Origin: Cellvibrionales bacterium UBA5860
GTDB lineage: Bacteria > Pseudomonadota > Gammaproteobacteria > Pseudomonadales > Porticoccaceae
Assembly: GCA_002431545.1 (NCBI GenBank)
Contig: DJFY01000095.1
Location: 1-18,612 of the forward strand
Length of the DNA stretch: 18,612 nucleotides
Reading direction: 5' to 3'
Positions 1 to 7,231 of the stretch are shown here, piece by piece. Within the stretch, counting starts at the first letter, position 1. Every line of letters begins with the position of its first letter. The position numbers and the translations under genes are program-made. The notes under the pieces were generated by a model, which had not been told where the DNA came from, did no database searches, and saw only the letters and a list, made by a program, of their open reading frames with translations.

Positions 1-1266
1 GACAAAGATCAGCAACTGGGCCTCGAGCAGCGCCAGTCCCGTGGAACGACGCGGCCGGGGCGAAAAATACCAGATAAAAGCTGCTACCGCGCCGTAAGAC
101 AACCAGAAACCCGGCGACAGCGCTGCCAGTGGATCGACCACGGCCTGTAACGCCAGCGCCCATATCAAAGCCACAGCGGGACGCGTCTTCCGCTGCATCA
201 GCACGGCCAGAAGAAACACCGAGAGCATGATCAGGGCACGTTGCGTAGGCAGCGACAAACCTGCCAGCAGCGCGTAAGTCAGCGCCAGCAGCCAGGAGAC
301 AATCGCCGCCACACTCCGGTGCGTCGCGACGGCGCCCACAGCCACCAACGCGCGTCCGATTCCCGCTCCGACAAGCATACCGGCCCCGGCAATCATGCCG
401 ATATGCAGTCCGGAAACAACCATCAGATGGGACAAACCGGTGGCACGAAGCCTTTCCCGGTCCGCTTCAGACAAGGAGCGACCGTCGCCGATGGCAAGCG
501 CGCGCAGGAAACGCCGGCCCGTACCCGGAACATCTGTTATGCGATCGATGGCAGCGCCGACCTCGTGGCGCCAACGGTCAAGTCTGTAACCGGGTGCCGG
601 TGCCATTTGTCCAGGCGGCGAACCGGCGCGTACATAACCGGTTGCATCGATACCTCGGCTCAGCAACCAGGCGCGATAGTCGAAGCCTCCTGGATTGGCA
701 AAACTGCGCGGACTACGCAAGCGCGCTGTCAACTGCCAGCGCTGACCCGGCACCAGAGTTTCCCCGCCATACCAGTTCAACAGCACGCGCCGGGGCGGGA
801 CAGCCGGCGCGACACCCTTGCCCGGCGGAAGCTGCAGCGATTCAATATCGAACAGGAAGCGCGTGGCCCGTTCACCGCGCGAGGGCAAACCGCGCACCAC
901 GCCAACAAGAACATAATCCGTTTTGTCCAGGGTCGCGGGCAAGGTCCCGACCAAACGGTCGTTACCCCAAAGGGTCGCGCAAGTGACACCGACAGCGATG
1001 GCAATCAGACAAACGGATAAAACCCGAAACCCGGCCATTTTCTCCGGATCTGCCCCTTTACCCGAATCATCTGTTCTGTCCGGTGTGTCGACTTTTCGCA
1101 AGGGCCCGGCGTGCGAAATTAGCTTTTTCAGTGGCTGGCGGGCCACGACAAGAACACCACCTGCGGCACAAGCCCAGATCATCGAGAGCTCCAGCAATCC
1201 CGGCAGGCGCGGCCACAAACAGGAAGAATAGGTGGCGAGACTAAAACAGAAAAGAAAATACGGCAT
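1..1266 (-). CDS. comEC: ComEC/Rec2 DNA internalisation protein, N-terminal part (runs off window edge)
   Basis: ComEC forms the inner-membrane channel that takes single-stranded DNA into the cytoplasm during natural transformation. The minus strand reads openly for 422 codons from an ATG at 1264-1266 to the window edge, so the C-terminal part, including the usual metallo-beta-lactamase-like domain, lies outside. A hydrophobic N-terminus is followed by a DUF4131-type extracytoplasmic region, with the segment SPRSFANPGGFDYRAWLLSR at about residues 185-204. The competence domain begins with RRFLRALAIGDGRSL and GLSHLMVVSGLHIGM near residues 277-291, a family hallmark, and continues into hydrophobic helices. 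The start is the first in-frame ATG and has no clear Shine-Dalgarno. It is divergent from the flavodoxin-like gene, with 72 bases between them. Family assignment is firm; whether the whole gene is intact cannot be seen. Confidence 0.9.
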   Translation of the reverse strand, partial: MPYFLFCFSLATYSSCLWPRLPGLLELSMIWACAAGGVLVVARQPLKKLISHAGPLRKVDTPDRTDDSGKGADPEKMAGFRVLSVCLIAIAVGVTCATLWGNDRLVGTLPATLDKTDYVLVGVVRGLPSRGERATRFLFDIESLQLPPGKGVAPAVPPRRVLLNWYGGETLVPGQRWQLTARLRSPRSFANPGGFDYRAWLLSRGIDATGYVRAGSPPGQMAPAPGYRLDRWRHEVGAAIDRITDVPGTGRRFLRALAIGDGRSLSEADRERLRATGLSHLMVVSGLHIGMIAGAGMLVGAGIGRALVAVGAVATHRSVAAIVSWLLALTYALLAGLSLPTQRALIMLSVFLLAVLMQRKTRPAVALIWALALQAVVDPLAALSPGFWLSYGAVAAFIWYFSPRPRRSTGLALLEAQLLIFV

Positions 1267-1338
1267 ACTACGTCCGTGTAGTTTTTTTTGAGTTTAGCCA
1301 GCTTTGCTTTTACCGCAAAATTTAACTAGCCTTGCCCG

Positions 1339-1794
1339 ATGCCCCATCTGCTGATCGTGTACCACAGCCAGAGTGACAAAACAGCGCGCATGGCCTCCTC
1401 GGTACTGGCTGGCGCCCGACAGGAAAAGGACGTCGACATCAGATTCAAAACCGCCTTTACGTCCGGACTGGAAGATCTGCTCTGGGCAAATGGCATTATT
1501 TTTGGCACGCCGGAAAATTTCGGATACATGAGCGGCGCCTTGAAGGATTTCTTCGATCGCACTTTCTATCCCGCAGAACCACATCAACTGAATTTGCCGT
1601 ATGCGCTGTTCGTGGGCGCCGGTAACGACGGCACCGGCGCGGTACGTGAAGTCGATCGCATTGCGGCAGGTTATCCGCTGCGGCGCGTGACGGAACCGGT
1701 TATCGTTGTCGGTGAACTCGACGAGGACGGGGCGCAACGCTGCCGGGATCTGGGCCTTGCCATGGCTGCCGGCCTGGCCCTGGGAATCTACTGA
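1339..1794 (+). CDS. Flavodoxin-like / NAD(P)H-dependent FMN oxidoreductase family protein
   Basis: A 151-residue protein with a flavodoxin-type fold, probably cytoplasmic and FMN-binding. Residues 4-15 give a beta strand followed by a phosphate-binding loop (LLIVYHSQSDKT), although the usual S/T-x-T-G-x-T loop is not exact. Residues 56-74 (GTPENFGYMSGALKDFFDR) match the flavin-contacting loop of WrbA/NAD(P)H:quinone-type flavodoxins, and GAGNDGTGA at 93-101 matches the third loop. It is short for the family and ends soon after the last helix. The ATG has no obvious ribosome binding site. It precedes the patatin gene by 46 bases on the same strand, so cotranscription is possible. Reductase partner and substrate cannot be read from the sequence. 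Confidence 0.75.
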   Translation: MPHLLIVYHSQSDKTARMASSVLAGARQEKDVDIRFKTAFTSGLEDLLWANGIIFGTPENFGYMSGALKDFFDRTFYPAEPHQLNLPYALFVGAGNDGTGAVREVDRIAAGYPLRRVTEPVIVVGELDEDGAQRCRDLGLAMAAGLALGIY

Positions 1795-1840
1795 TGCATG
1801 TTTACGCAAACCGCTTTGAAGTGAACAACCGAATATCCCA

Positions 1841-2965
1841 ATGACGACCGCGCTAGTACTTTCCGGTGGCGGTGCACGCGCTGCCTACCAGGTCGGCGTG
1901 TTAAAGGCCGTTGCCGAACTCCTGCCGCGCCGCACGCACAACCCTTTTCCGATTGTTTGCGGCACGTCGGCAGGCGCCATCAACGCGCTGGCGGTTGCCG
2001 GCCGCCCCGGGTTTTTGCGCCAGCGCGTAAGTAAGCTTGAAAACATCTGGGGCACGCTGCGCGCGGAAAATGTCTACCGGACCGACCTGCCCGGCGTGAT
2101 AAGAAACACCTCATGCCTGATTTGGTCCCTGTTTCACAGCGGCTACAGCAAACACCGGGCGCTCGCCCTGCTGGACAACAGCCCCCTGCGCGAATTGCTG
2201 AAGCAGCTGGTGCGCTTTCGTTACATCGACGAGGCCATCGCTCGCGGTGAACTGACTGCGGTCAGCGCGACCGCAATGGATTACGGCACAGGTCGCTCAG
2301 TCACATTTTTTCAGGGCCGGCACGATACCTGGGAACGCAGTCGGCGGCTGGGCATACGCTGTGGTCTAACCATAGACCACCTGCTGGCGTCATCGGCCAT
2401 TCCGACAATCTTTCCGGCAACGTCCATCGACGACAGTTACTACGGCGACGGCGCCGTACGCCAGCTGAAACCTCTCAGCCCGGCGCTACATCTCGGCGCG
2501 GATAAACTTTTTATTGTCGGCGTCAGCGACAACCCACAGCACGTGGAAGCGATAGAAAAAGATCCGCATCCTCCGTCCGTAGGGCAGATGTTGAGCCAGT
2601 TATTGAATAGCGCGTTTATCGATTCAATCGAAAGCGATCTGGAGACACTGCAATCGATCAACAACCTGACGCGGGAAATCCCAGAACAGGCCGCTGCGCA
2701 CAACCTGCGTTTTATCGATCATATTTGCATTTCGCCGAGCGAACCCATCGACCAGATTGCCGAGGTCTATGCCCACCTGCTACCGCGCAGCATGCGCATT
2801 TTTCTGCGTGCGATCGGCGCCAGCGCCAAGGGCGGCGGTGCCAGCGCCGCCAGCTACCTGCTGTTCGAGCCGGAATTCTGCCAGGCGCTGCTCGATCTGG
2901 GATATCGCGATGCGCTACGCCAGGAAGATCGCATCCTCAGCTTTTTCGGACTGCTCCCCGCCTAG
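1841..2965 (+). CDS. Patatin-like phospholipase family protein
   Basis: A 374-residue serine lipid hydrolase of the patatin family. All catalytic elements are visible: the glycine-rich oxyanion loop SGGGARAAYQVGVL (residues 8-21), the nucleophile elbow GTSAG with Ser43, and the catalytic Asp203 in the DGA motif (YYGDGAVRQ). The segment ASSAIPTIFPA (183-193) before the Asp is typical of RssA-like bacterial patatins. The family uses a Ser-Asp dyad to cleave acyl esters of phospholipids or acylglycerols. No signal peptide is seen, so a cytoplasmic or membrane-associated site is likely. A hydrophilic extension of about 145 residues follows the catalytic core. The gene converges with the SDR at 2973-3809, with 7 bases between their stops. 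The natural lipid substrate is unknown. Confidence 0.9.
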   Translation: MTTALVLSGGGARAAYQVGVLKAVAELLPRRTHNPFPIVCGTSAGAINALAVAGRPGFLRQRVSKLENIWGTLRAENVYRTDLPGVIRNTSCLIWSLFHSGYSKHRALALLDNSPLRELLKQLVRFRYIDEAIARGELTAVSATAMDYGTGRSVTFFQGRHDTWERSRRLGIRCGLTIDHLLASSAIPTIFPATSIDDSYYGDGAVRQLKPLSPALHLGADKLFIVGVSDNPQHVEAIEKDPHPPSVGQMLSQLLNSAFIDSIESDLETLQSINNLTREIPEQAAAHNLRFIDHICISPSEPIDQIAEVYAHLLPRSMRIFLRAIGASAKGGGASAASYLLFEPEFCQALLDLGYRDALRQEDRILSFFGLLPA

Positions 2966-2972
2966 ACTATAG

Positions 2973-3809
2973 CTACCGCTCGGATCGAGGTCGGTAGACT
3001 TTGATCGGGTGGTAGGATTTCTGAAAACCCGGTTGGTCCTCCCATTTGAGGCCGGTTATCAAACCCCCGTCAACTACCATCGCCTGCCCGGTCACAAATG
3101 TCGAACGCCCGCCCGCCAGCCAACACGCCATCTGGGCAATGTCGTCGGGCACACCGGCCCGCGGAATCGCCTGGCTTTTTTCAAAGGCCGGTTTGACCCG
3201 GTCGACGAGTTCGTCGGACTTGCCGACAGTGTTTGCCGCCAGTGGCGTCGCGATAAAACCCGGGCAAATAGCGTTCACGCGAATGTTGTGCTCGCCCAGC
3301 TCCATGGCTACGGATTTCGTCATATGTATCACTGCCGACTTGGCACCGGCATAGGCGTGGGGGCTGTAACCGGCGCTCAGGCCTGCGATGCTGCCGGTAT
3401 TGATGATGCTGCCAGACTTCTGTTTCTTCATGATCGGCGCGGCATGTTTCATACCGAGAAAAACACCCCGGACCAGCACGTCGTAGGTCATGTCGAATTC
3501 ATCGACGGGCGTGTCTTGCACCGGTCCAAGCACACCGCCAAAGCCGGCGTTGTTAAAAATGCAATCCAGGCGTCCCCAGGTACTTACCGCCAGGTCGACA
3601 GCGGCCTTGACCTGCTCCTCCTTGCGCACTTCAACCTCGGCAAATACCGCCGCTTCACCGAGCCGGGCAGCCAGGGCCTGGCCGCGCTCGACCTGCATGT
3701 CGGCGATGACAACACGCGCCCCCTCCTCGACAAAAAGCTCTACACTGCGCTCGCCAATACCGCTGGCGCCCCCGGTGATTACCGCTACTTTGCCTTCGAG
3801 TTCAGCCAC
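2973..3809 (-). CDS. SDR family oxidoreductase (NAD-type), tetrad Asn replaced by Leu
   Basis: A 278-residue classical short-chain dehydrogenase/reductase. It has the cofactor loop TGGASGIG (residues 12-19), Asp37 at the end of the second strand (favouring NAD(H) over NADP(H)), NNAG (86-89), catalytic Ser140, and Tyr153 and Lys157 in YAGAK. The conserved Asn of the N-S-Y-K tetrad, normally in a DVNL-type stretch, is Leu112 here (DVLVRGVFLG). The tail after MVVDGGLITG is longer than usual and carries about 28 extra polar residues. The start is GTG at 3807-3809, chosen because GGGGAG lies five bases upstream. It lies downstream of a second SDR on the same strand, separated by 90 bases that contain a perfect inverted repeat. 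The substrate is unknown; hydroxyacyl-CoA or hydroxysteroid-type alcohols are possible. Confidence 0.88.
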   Translation of the reverse strand: MAELEGKVAVITGGASGIGERSVELFVEEGARVVIADMQVERGQALAARLGEAAVFAEVEVRKEEQVKAAVDLAVSTWGRLDCIFNNAGFGGVLGPVQDTPVDEFDMTYDVLVRGVFLGMKHAAPIMKKQKSGSIINTGSIAGLSAGYSPHAYAGAKSAVIHMTKSVAMELGEHNIRVNAICPGFIATPLAANTVGKSDELVDRVKPAFEKSQAIPRAGVPDDIAQMACWLAGGRSTFVTGQAMVVDGGLITGLKWEDQPGFQKSYHPIKVYRPRSER

Positions 3810-3855
3810 TACTGCTCCCCTTTTTAATCAAGTATTCAACTATAGGTTTGTTTTT

Positions 3856-3878
3856 AGCGCCGATTAAACACCGGCGCT
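3856..3878. repeat. Perfect inverted repeat between the two SDR genes
   Basis: AGCGCCG (3856-3862) and CGGCGCT (3872-3878) form a perfect 7-bp stem around a nine-base AT-rich loop. On the minus strand, the direction of both SDR genes, the stem is followed by AAAAA, not a T-run, so it is not a typical terminator for the upstream SDR. It sits about 47 bases upstream of the downstream SDR start and could be a repressor operator or an RNA hairpin. Confidence 0.4.
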
Positions 3879-3899
3879 GCGTTTGTTTGCAGGGCCGTT

Positions 3900-4673
3900 T
3901 TACTGGGAACCGGAAATCAGGCTGAATGCGTTCACCAGATGCATACCACCGTCGACAAACATCGGGCAACCATTGACATAGGTCGCTTCATCCGAGGCCA
4001 GAAAACAAACCGCATTGGCGATATCTTCCGGTTGGCCGACGCGGGCACAGGGCATAACTTTCGGCACCTCTGTCTTCAACTGGCCCGTAGCCTCCTCACC
4101 GTAAATGGCGGGCAGAATGGGCGTATCGATCAAGCCCGGCAGTATCACATTGTGACGAATCCCCGGCACGGTAATGACGCTGTCTTCGGTGAACTTGAGT
4201 ATGGCCGCCTTGCCGATTCCGTAAGGGCAGTATTTGTCGATAGCCATGACTGCGGCTGCCGAGGCGATATTGACCACCGAACCGTTTGGCGCATCGCGCA
4301 GCATGGGCGCGGCGTGTTTGACCAGAAATAGCGGCCCCTTGATCAGCACGTCCATCTGGGCGTCGTAACCCTCCTCTTCGACCTCCTCCGGGTTTTTGAA
4401 TTCAGCCCAGGCTGCATTGTTCACCAGCGTATCGAGACGGCCGAACTCAACACCAACTTCGCCAATGAGCGCTTTGATATTGTCGACCTTGGTGATGTCG
4501 CAGATCTTTGGGACATATTTTTCGCCAAGCTCGGCTGCCGCTGCATCGAGTTTGTCCTGATTGACGTCCACGGCGACCACCGTCGCCCCTTCCTCGATAA
4601 AACGCCTTGCCGTGCCAAGACCGATGCCTGACGCCGCACCGGTAATCAAAGCCACTCTGTTATCAAATTTCAT
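3900..4673 (-). CDS. SDR family oxidoreductase (NAD-type), tetrad Asn replaced by Leu
   Basis: A 257-residue classical SDR. Visible are TGAASGIG (residues 11-18), Asp36 predicting NAD(H) use, NNAA (85-88, where NNAG is usual), Ser138, and Tyr151 and Lys155 in YGIGK. As in the neighbouring SDR, the tetrad Asn position is Leu110 (MDVLIKGPLFLVKHAAP). The two proteins are clearly related but differ along their length, so they are paralogues and not a recent duplication. The start is ATG at 4671-4673, with AGGGG about seven bases upstream. The M41-like peptidase gene lies 70 bases upstream on the same strand, so joint transcription is possible but not shown. The reaction is probably NAD-dependent oxidation of a secondary alcohol or the reverse; the substrate cannot be read. 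Confidence 0.88.
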   Translation of the reverse strand: MKFDNRVALITGAASGIGLGTARRFIEEGATVVAVDVNQDKLDAAAAELGEKYVPKICDITKVDNIKALIGEVGVEFGRLDTLVNNAAWAEFKNPEEVEEEGYDAQMDVLIKGPLFLVKHAAPMLRDAPNGSVVNIASAAAVMAIDKYCPYGIGKAAILKFTEDSVITVPGIRHNVILPGLIDTPILPAIYGEEATGQLKTEVPKVMPCARVGQPEDIANAVCFLASDEATYVNGCPMFVDGGMHLVNAFSLISGSQ

Positions 4674-4743
4674 GGTTTACCCCTGTTTTACGTTAAGTTG
4701 ATTGTAGCGATCCGCTTCAAACGCTTGCCGAAGTCTGCTCCGA

Positions 4744-5517
4744 TCAGGATCCCGAGTCGTCACCCCAATCGTGCAAAGGCATATCTTGTAATAACTCGCT
4801 GATCTGTGCCGCGGTTAGTTCCTGTTCTGCTATCAGGCCGCGCGCCACGCGACCCACGTAATTAATATATTCCCGCTCGACAAACAATTCGATCAGGTCT
4901 TCCGCCACGCGATCCAGTACATCGTCGTCCTTATAACAGGTGTCCAGCTCGTCCGGCCGGGGCAAGCTTAGCCTGAGTTTTTCCAGGCGCAGTAATTCCA
5001 GCAACGCGTCGCGGTAATCCTGGCCGCCGTGCACATCGCGGTAGGACTGCTTCAGGTAAATCGCCTGGGACATGGGTCCGGCAAAGCGAATTCGCGTGGT
5101 CACCAGCGTTTCGCGTACCGCCAGAGGCCAGAGCCGGTCGAGTTCATTCAGGCGCAAATGCACTGATCCCACATGGGGCGTCAACTCGAAACGTACCACG
5201 CTACGGCCCTGAGCAGAAGCGTGATCCCCGATCTTGGCGCCGTAGACCTTGCGCCGGTAATAGTGGGATACGACCACATGCCCGGCCTCGTGCATGGCGA
5301 CAGTCGCCAGCTGGCGTTCCTCACTTGACCGGGTTTTGTTCTCGATCACGCTTACCTGCACCGGAATTTGGACTCGGGTGTAGGGTAAGCGTTTATCTTC
5401 TCCCCTGGCAAATCTACAATGTCTTGCACGATAAGCACCGTCAATAACTGCCGGCGAGCCTTTAAGGCCTGTTAACGCTAAATGAATACTCCTGCCGAGA
5501 GCGGTTTTTTCACCCAA
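4744..5517 (-). CDS. Stand-alone M41-type (FtsH-protease-like) zinc metallopeptidase
   Basis: A protein of up to 257 residues with the zinc-binding motif HEAGH (His76, Glu77, His80) inside ATVAMHEAGHVVVSHYYRR, as in the protease domain of FtsH. Further on, FAGPMSQAI resembles the G-x-A-A-E-E stretch of FtsH. GGQDYRDALLELL then resembles the TGA-x-x-D region that supplies the third zinc ligand, here Asp167. The end (ARGLIAEQELTAAQISELLQ) resembles the last helices of M41 proteins. There is no AAA ATPase domain and no transmembrane segment, so this is a soluble M41-like protein. The start is uncertain: the frame opens with TTG at 5515-5517 after an in-frame stop, and GTG codons at 5359-5361 and 5347-5349 are alternatives. 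Activity and substrate are unknown. Confidence 0.72.
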   Translation of the reverse strand: MGEKTALGRSIHLALTGLKGSPAVIDGAYRARHCRFARGEDKRLPYTRVQIPVQVSVIENKTRSSEERQLATVAMHEAGHVVVSHYYRRKVYGAKIGDHASAQGRSVVRFELTPHVGSVHLRLNELDRLWPLAVRETLVTTRIRFAGPMSQAIYLKQSYRDVHGGQDYRDALLELLRLEKLRLSLPRPDELDTCYKDDDVLDRVAEDLIELFVEREYINYVGRVARGLIAEQELTAAQISELLQDMPLHDWGDDSGS

Positions 5518-5612
5518 CTCTTTGTTTCACAAAGGCAGAAGGCGTGCAGTGTAGTGAGTCTGCATAATCAACTGATAACGCCGTTGGGCGGAAAAAGGCC
5601 CTAGCCCACGCT

Positions 5613-6371
5613 GTGACCAATTCTACGGTTTCCATTGATGCCCTGTATAACGGCGCCCCCGGCTGCGGCAACGGGGGCTATATCTGTGGGCTGATGGCAC
5701 AGTTTATCGACGGCGACGCGGAAATCCGCATTCACCGCAGTTTTCCCGTCGAGGCGCCGCTACTCGTGCGACGCGACGTCGACTCCGATAGCGTCACCGC
5801 GTGGCTCGGCCGACAACTGCTGGGTACCGCTCGACCGGCGCACTGTCAACTCGAAATACCACCGCCACTGGACGCCGATACGGCGCGCTCGATCAGTGGC
5901 AAGTCGGTGTTCCTCCACGCCTCTGACCGGCGCGGCTGTTTTGTCTGTAGTCCGCTACGCTCGCCGGGCGAAGGGCTGGGCCTCGCGATAGGGCCGGTGA
6001 GCAATGTCGAATCCCAGCCGGTCGGCGCTCACCTGGCGGCGGCGCTGTGGCGGCCCAACAACCATTTTGCCGATGCCCAGGGCCAGGTGTTACCGGTCTA
6101 TGTCTGGTCGGCACTGGATTGCCCCGGCGTTTACGCGCTCAAGCTGCGGCACCGGGAACTGGGCATTCTGGTACTCGGCAGTTGCACCGGGAGTATCAAG
6201 CAGCCGTTGCACGCCGGGCGGGACTACATCATCAGCGCCTGGCAACTGGCGCCCATTGTCGACCGCAAACTGCATGTGGGCGTCGCCATCCACGCCACCG
6301 ACGGCACGTTGATGGCCTGCGCGCGGCAAGTCTGCTTCGATATCGGCAAGACCGTTCCCACACCACCCTGA
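5613..6371 (+). CDS. Double hotdog-fold thioesterase-like protein
   Basis: A 252-residue soluble protein whose pattern fits two tandem hotdog folds. Residues 19-29 (GNGGYICGLMA) resemble the central helix start of hotdog thioesterases, followed by strands such as AEIRIHRSFPVEAPLLV. A middle CFVC motif (109-112) precedes a second half with WSALDCPG (165-172) and a closing region containing DRKLHVGVAI and GTLMACARQVCF. This layout recalls uncharacterised actinobacterial and proteobacterial proteins of the acyl-CoA thioesterase-like superfamily. The start is GTG at 5613-5615, and AAAGG lies about 15 bases upstream, which is far. It is divergent from the M41-like gene and first in a plus-strand series with the crotonase and MDR genes, which suggests an acyl-CoA-related role. 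The catalytic residues are not identified. Confidence 0.65.
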   Translation: MTNSTVSIDALYNGAPGCGNGGYICGLMAQFIDGDAEIRIHRSFPVEAPLLVRRDVDSDSVTAWLGRQLLGTARPAHCQLEIPPPLDADTARSISGKSVFLHASDRRGCFVCSPLRSPGEGLGLAIGPVSNVESQPVGAHLAAALWRPNNHFADAQGQVLPVYVWSALDCPGVYALKLRHRELGILVLGSCTGSIKQPLHAGRDYIISAWQLAPIVDRKLHVGVAIHATDGTLMACARQVCFDIGKTVPTPP

Positions 6372-6456
6372 AGCCACCGCAAGCCTTCGAGGGGCGTTCA
6401 GACTATCGGGTCGAGCCCATCTATACTGTTAAATCATGCCTTCTGGAGTACCACTG

Positions 6457-7179
6457 ATGAGCAATCTGGTGACCAGCCGCGACGACGGCACCGTACGCTT
6501 GATTACCCTGAGCCGCCCCGAGAAACTAAACGCCATGAGCAGCGCACTGGTGGATCAACTGAGCGACGCACTTATCGCGGCCGAGAAAAATTCCGGCGTC
6601 GCGGTGATTGTTATCGCCGCAGAGGGCCGGGCCTTTTGTGCCGGTGCAGATTTATCCGGCCGAGACGAGGCGCCGCCGTCACCGCGCCAGGTCGCGGCTT
6701 CTGTCAATCACGCTATCGAATTTTATAAACTGCTGGTGAATTTCGACACACCCATGATTGCCGCGGTCAACGGCTATGCCCTGGGGGGCGGCTGTAACCT
6801 CGCCGTCAGTTGCGATCTGGTGGTCGCCGCCGAAGACGCGGTCTTCGGTTATCCCGAAGTCAAACTGGGCATGCCGGCTGCCGGTGTGGCACCACCGCTG
6901 GTACACCAGATCGGGCGCAAAGCCGCATTTGAGTTGTTGGCCTTGTGCGATAACATCGATGCAGCGAAAGCGCTGGAAATGGGGCTGATCAATCGCATCG
7001 TCCCGGCAGAGCGACTCCTGCCCACGGCCACCGCTATGGCCCACCAGCTGGCCGCGTACAACCACGACGCCCTGCGACTGACCAAGCAGCTGATACGTCG
7101 CTGTGCTGACATGCCGCTCGATAACGCACTGGATCTCGGGCGAGATATCGGCCTTGCCATGAACGTCTACCAGTCCTGA
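6457..7179 (+). CDS. Enoyl-CoA hydratase/isomerase (crotonase) family protein, one catalytic Glu missing
   Basis: A 240-residue crotonase-fold enzyme acting on acyl-CoA thioesters in the cytoplasm. The oxyanion-hole segments are present: GRAFCAGADL (residues 57-66) and NGYALGGGC (105-113). Canonical hydratases use two glutamates, Glu144 and Glu164 in rat mitochondrial enzyme numbering. Here the first is Asn114 (GGGCN where GGGCE is usual), while the second is kept as Glu134 in FGYPEVKLG. This pattern fits an enoyl-CoA isomerase or another crotonase activity better than hydration. The protein ends about 20 residues earlier than usual, without the common C-terminal EKR-type tail. The start is ATG at 6457, with GGAG eight bases upstream. 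An in-frame ATG at 6436 is less likely because no such site precedes it. Confidence 0.85.
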   Translation: MSNLVTSRDDGTVRLITLSRPEKLNAMSSALVDQLSDALIAAEKNSGVAVIVIAAEGRAFCAGADLSGRDEAPPSPRQVAASVNHAIEFYKLLVNFDTPMIAAVNGYALGGGCNLAVSCDLVVAAEDAVFGYPEVKLGMPAAGVAPPLVHQIGRKAAFELLALCDNIDAAKALEMGLINRIVPAERLLPTATAMAHQLAAYNHDALRLTKQLIRRCADMPLDNALDLGRDIGLAMNVYQS

Positions 7180-7231
7180 GCGGCTCGCCGACAGAAACCA
7201 GGCCAACCATTAACCGTTTTCGAGTTAGCCC

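Noticed and set aside
241..1020. A 259-codon open frame on the plus strand.
   Set aside because: It is antisense to the clearly conserved comEC reading, is rich in Arg, Gln and Thr with no domain pattern, and results from high-GC codon bias.
3009..3827. A 272-codon open frame on the plus strand opposite the first SDR.
   Set aside because: It is the complement of a well-supported SDR and shows no recognisable protein pattern.
7180..7231. Possible frameshift that cut off the crotonase C-terminus.
   Set aside because: Reading the other frames past the stop gives no tail resembling the crotonase C-terminus, so a naturally short protein is more likely.
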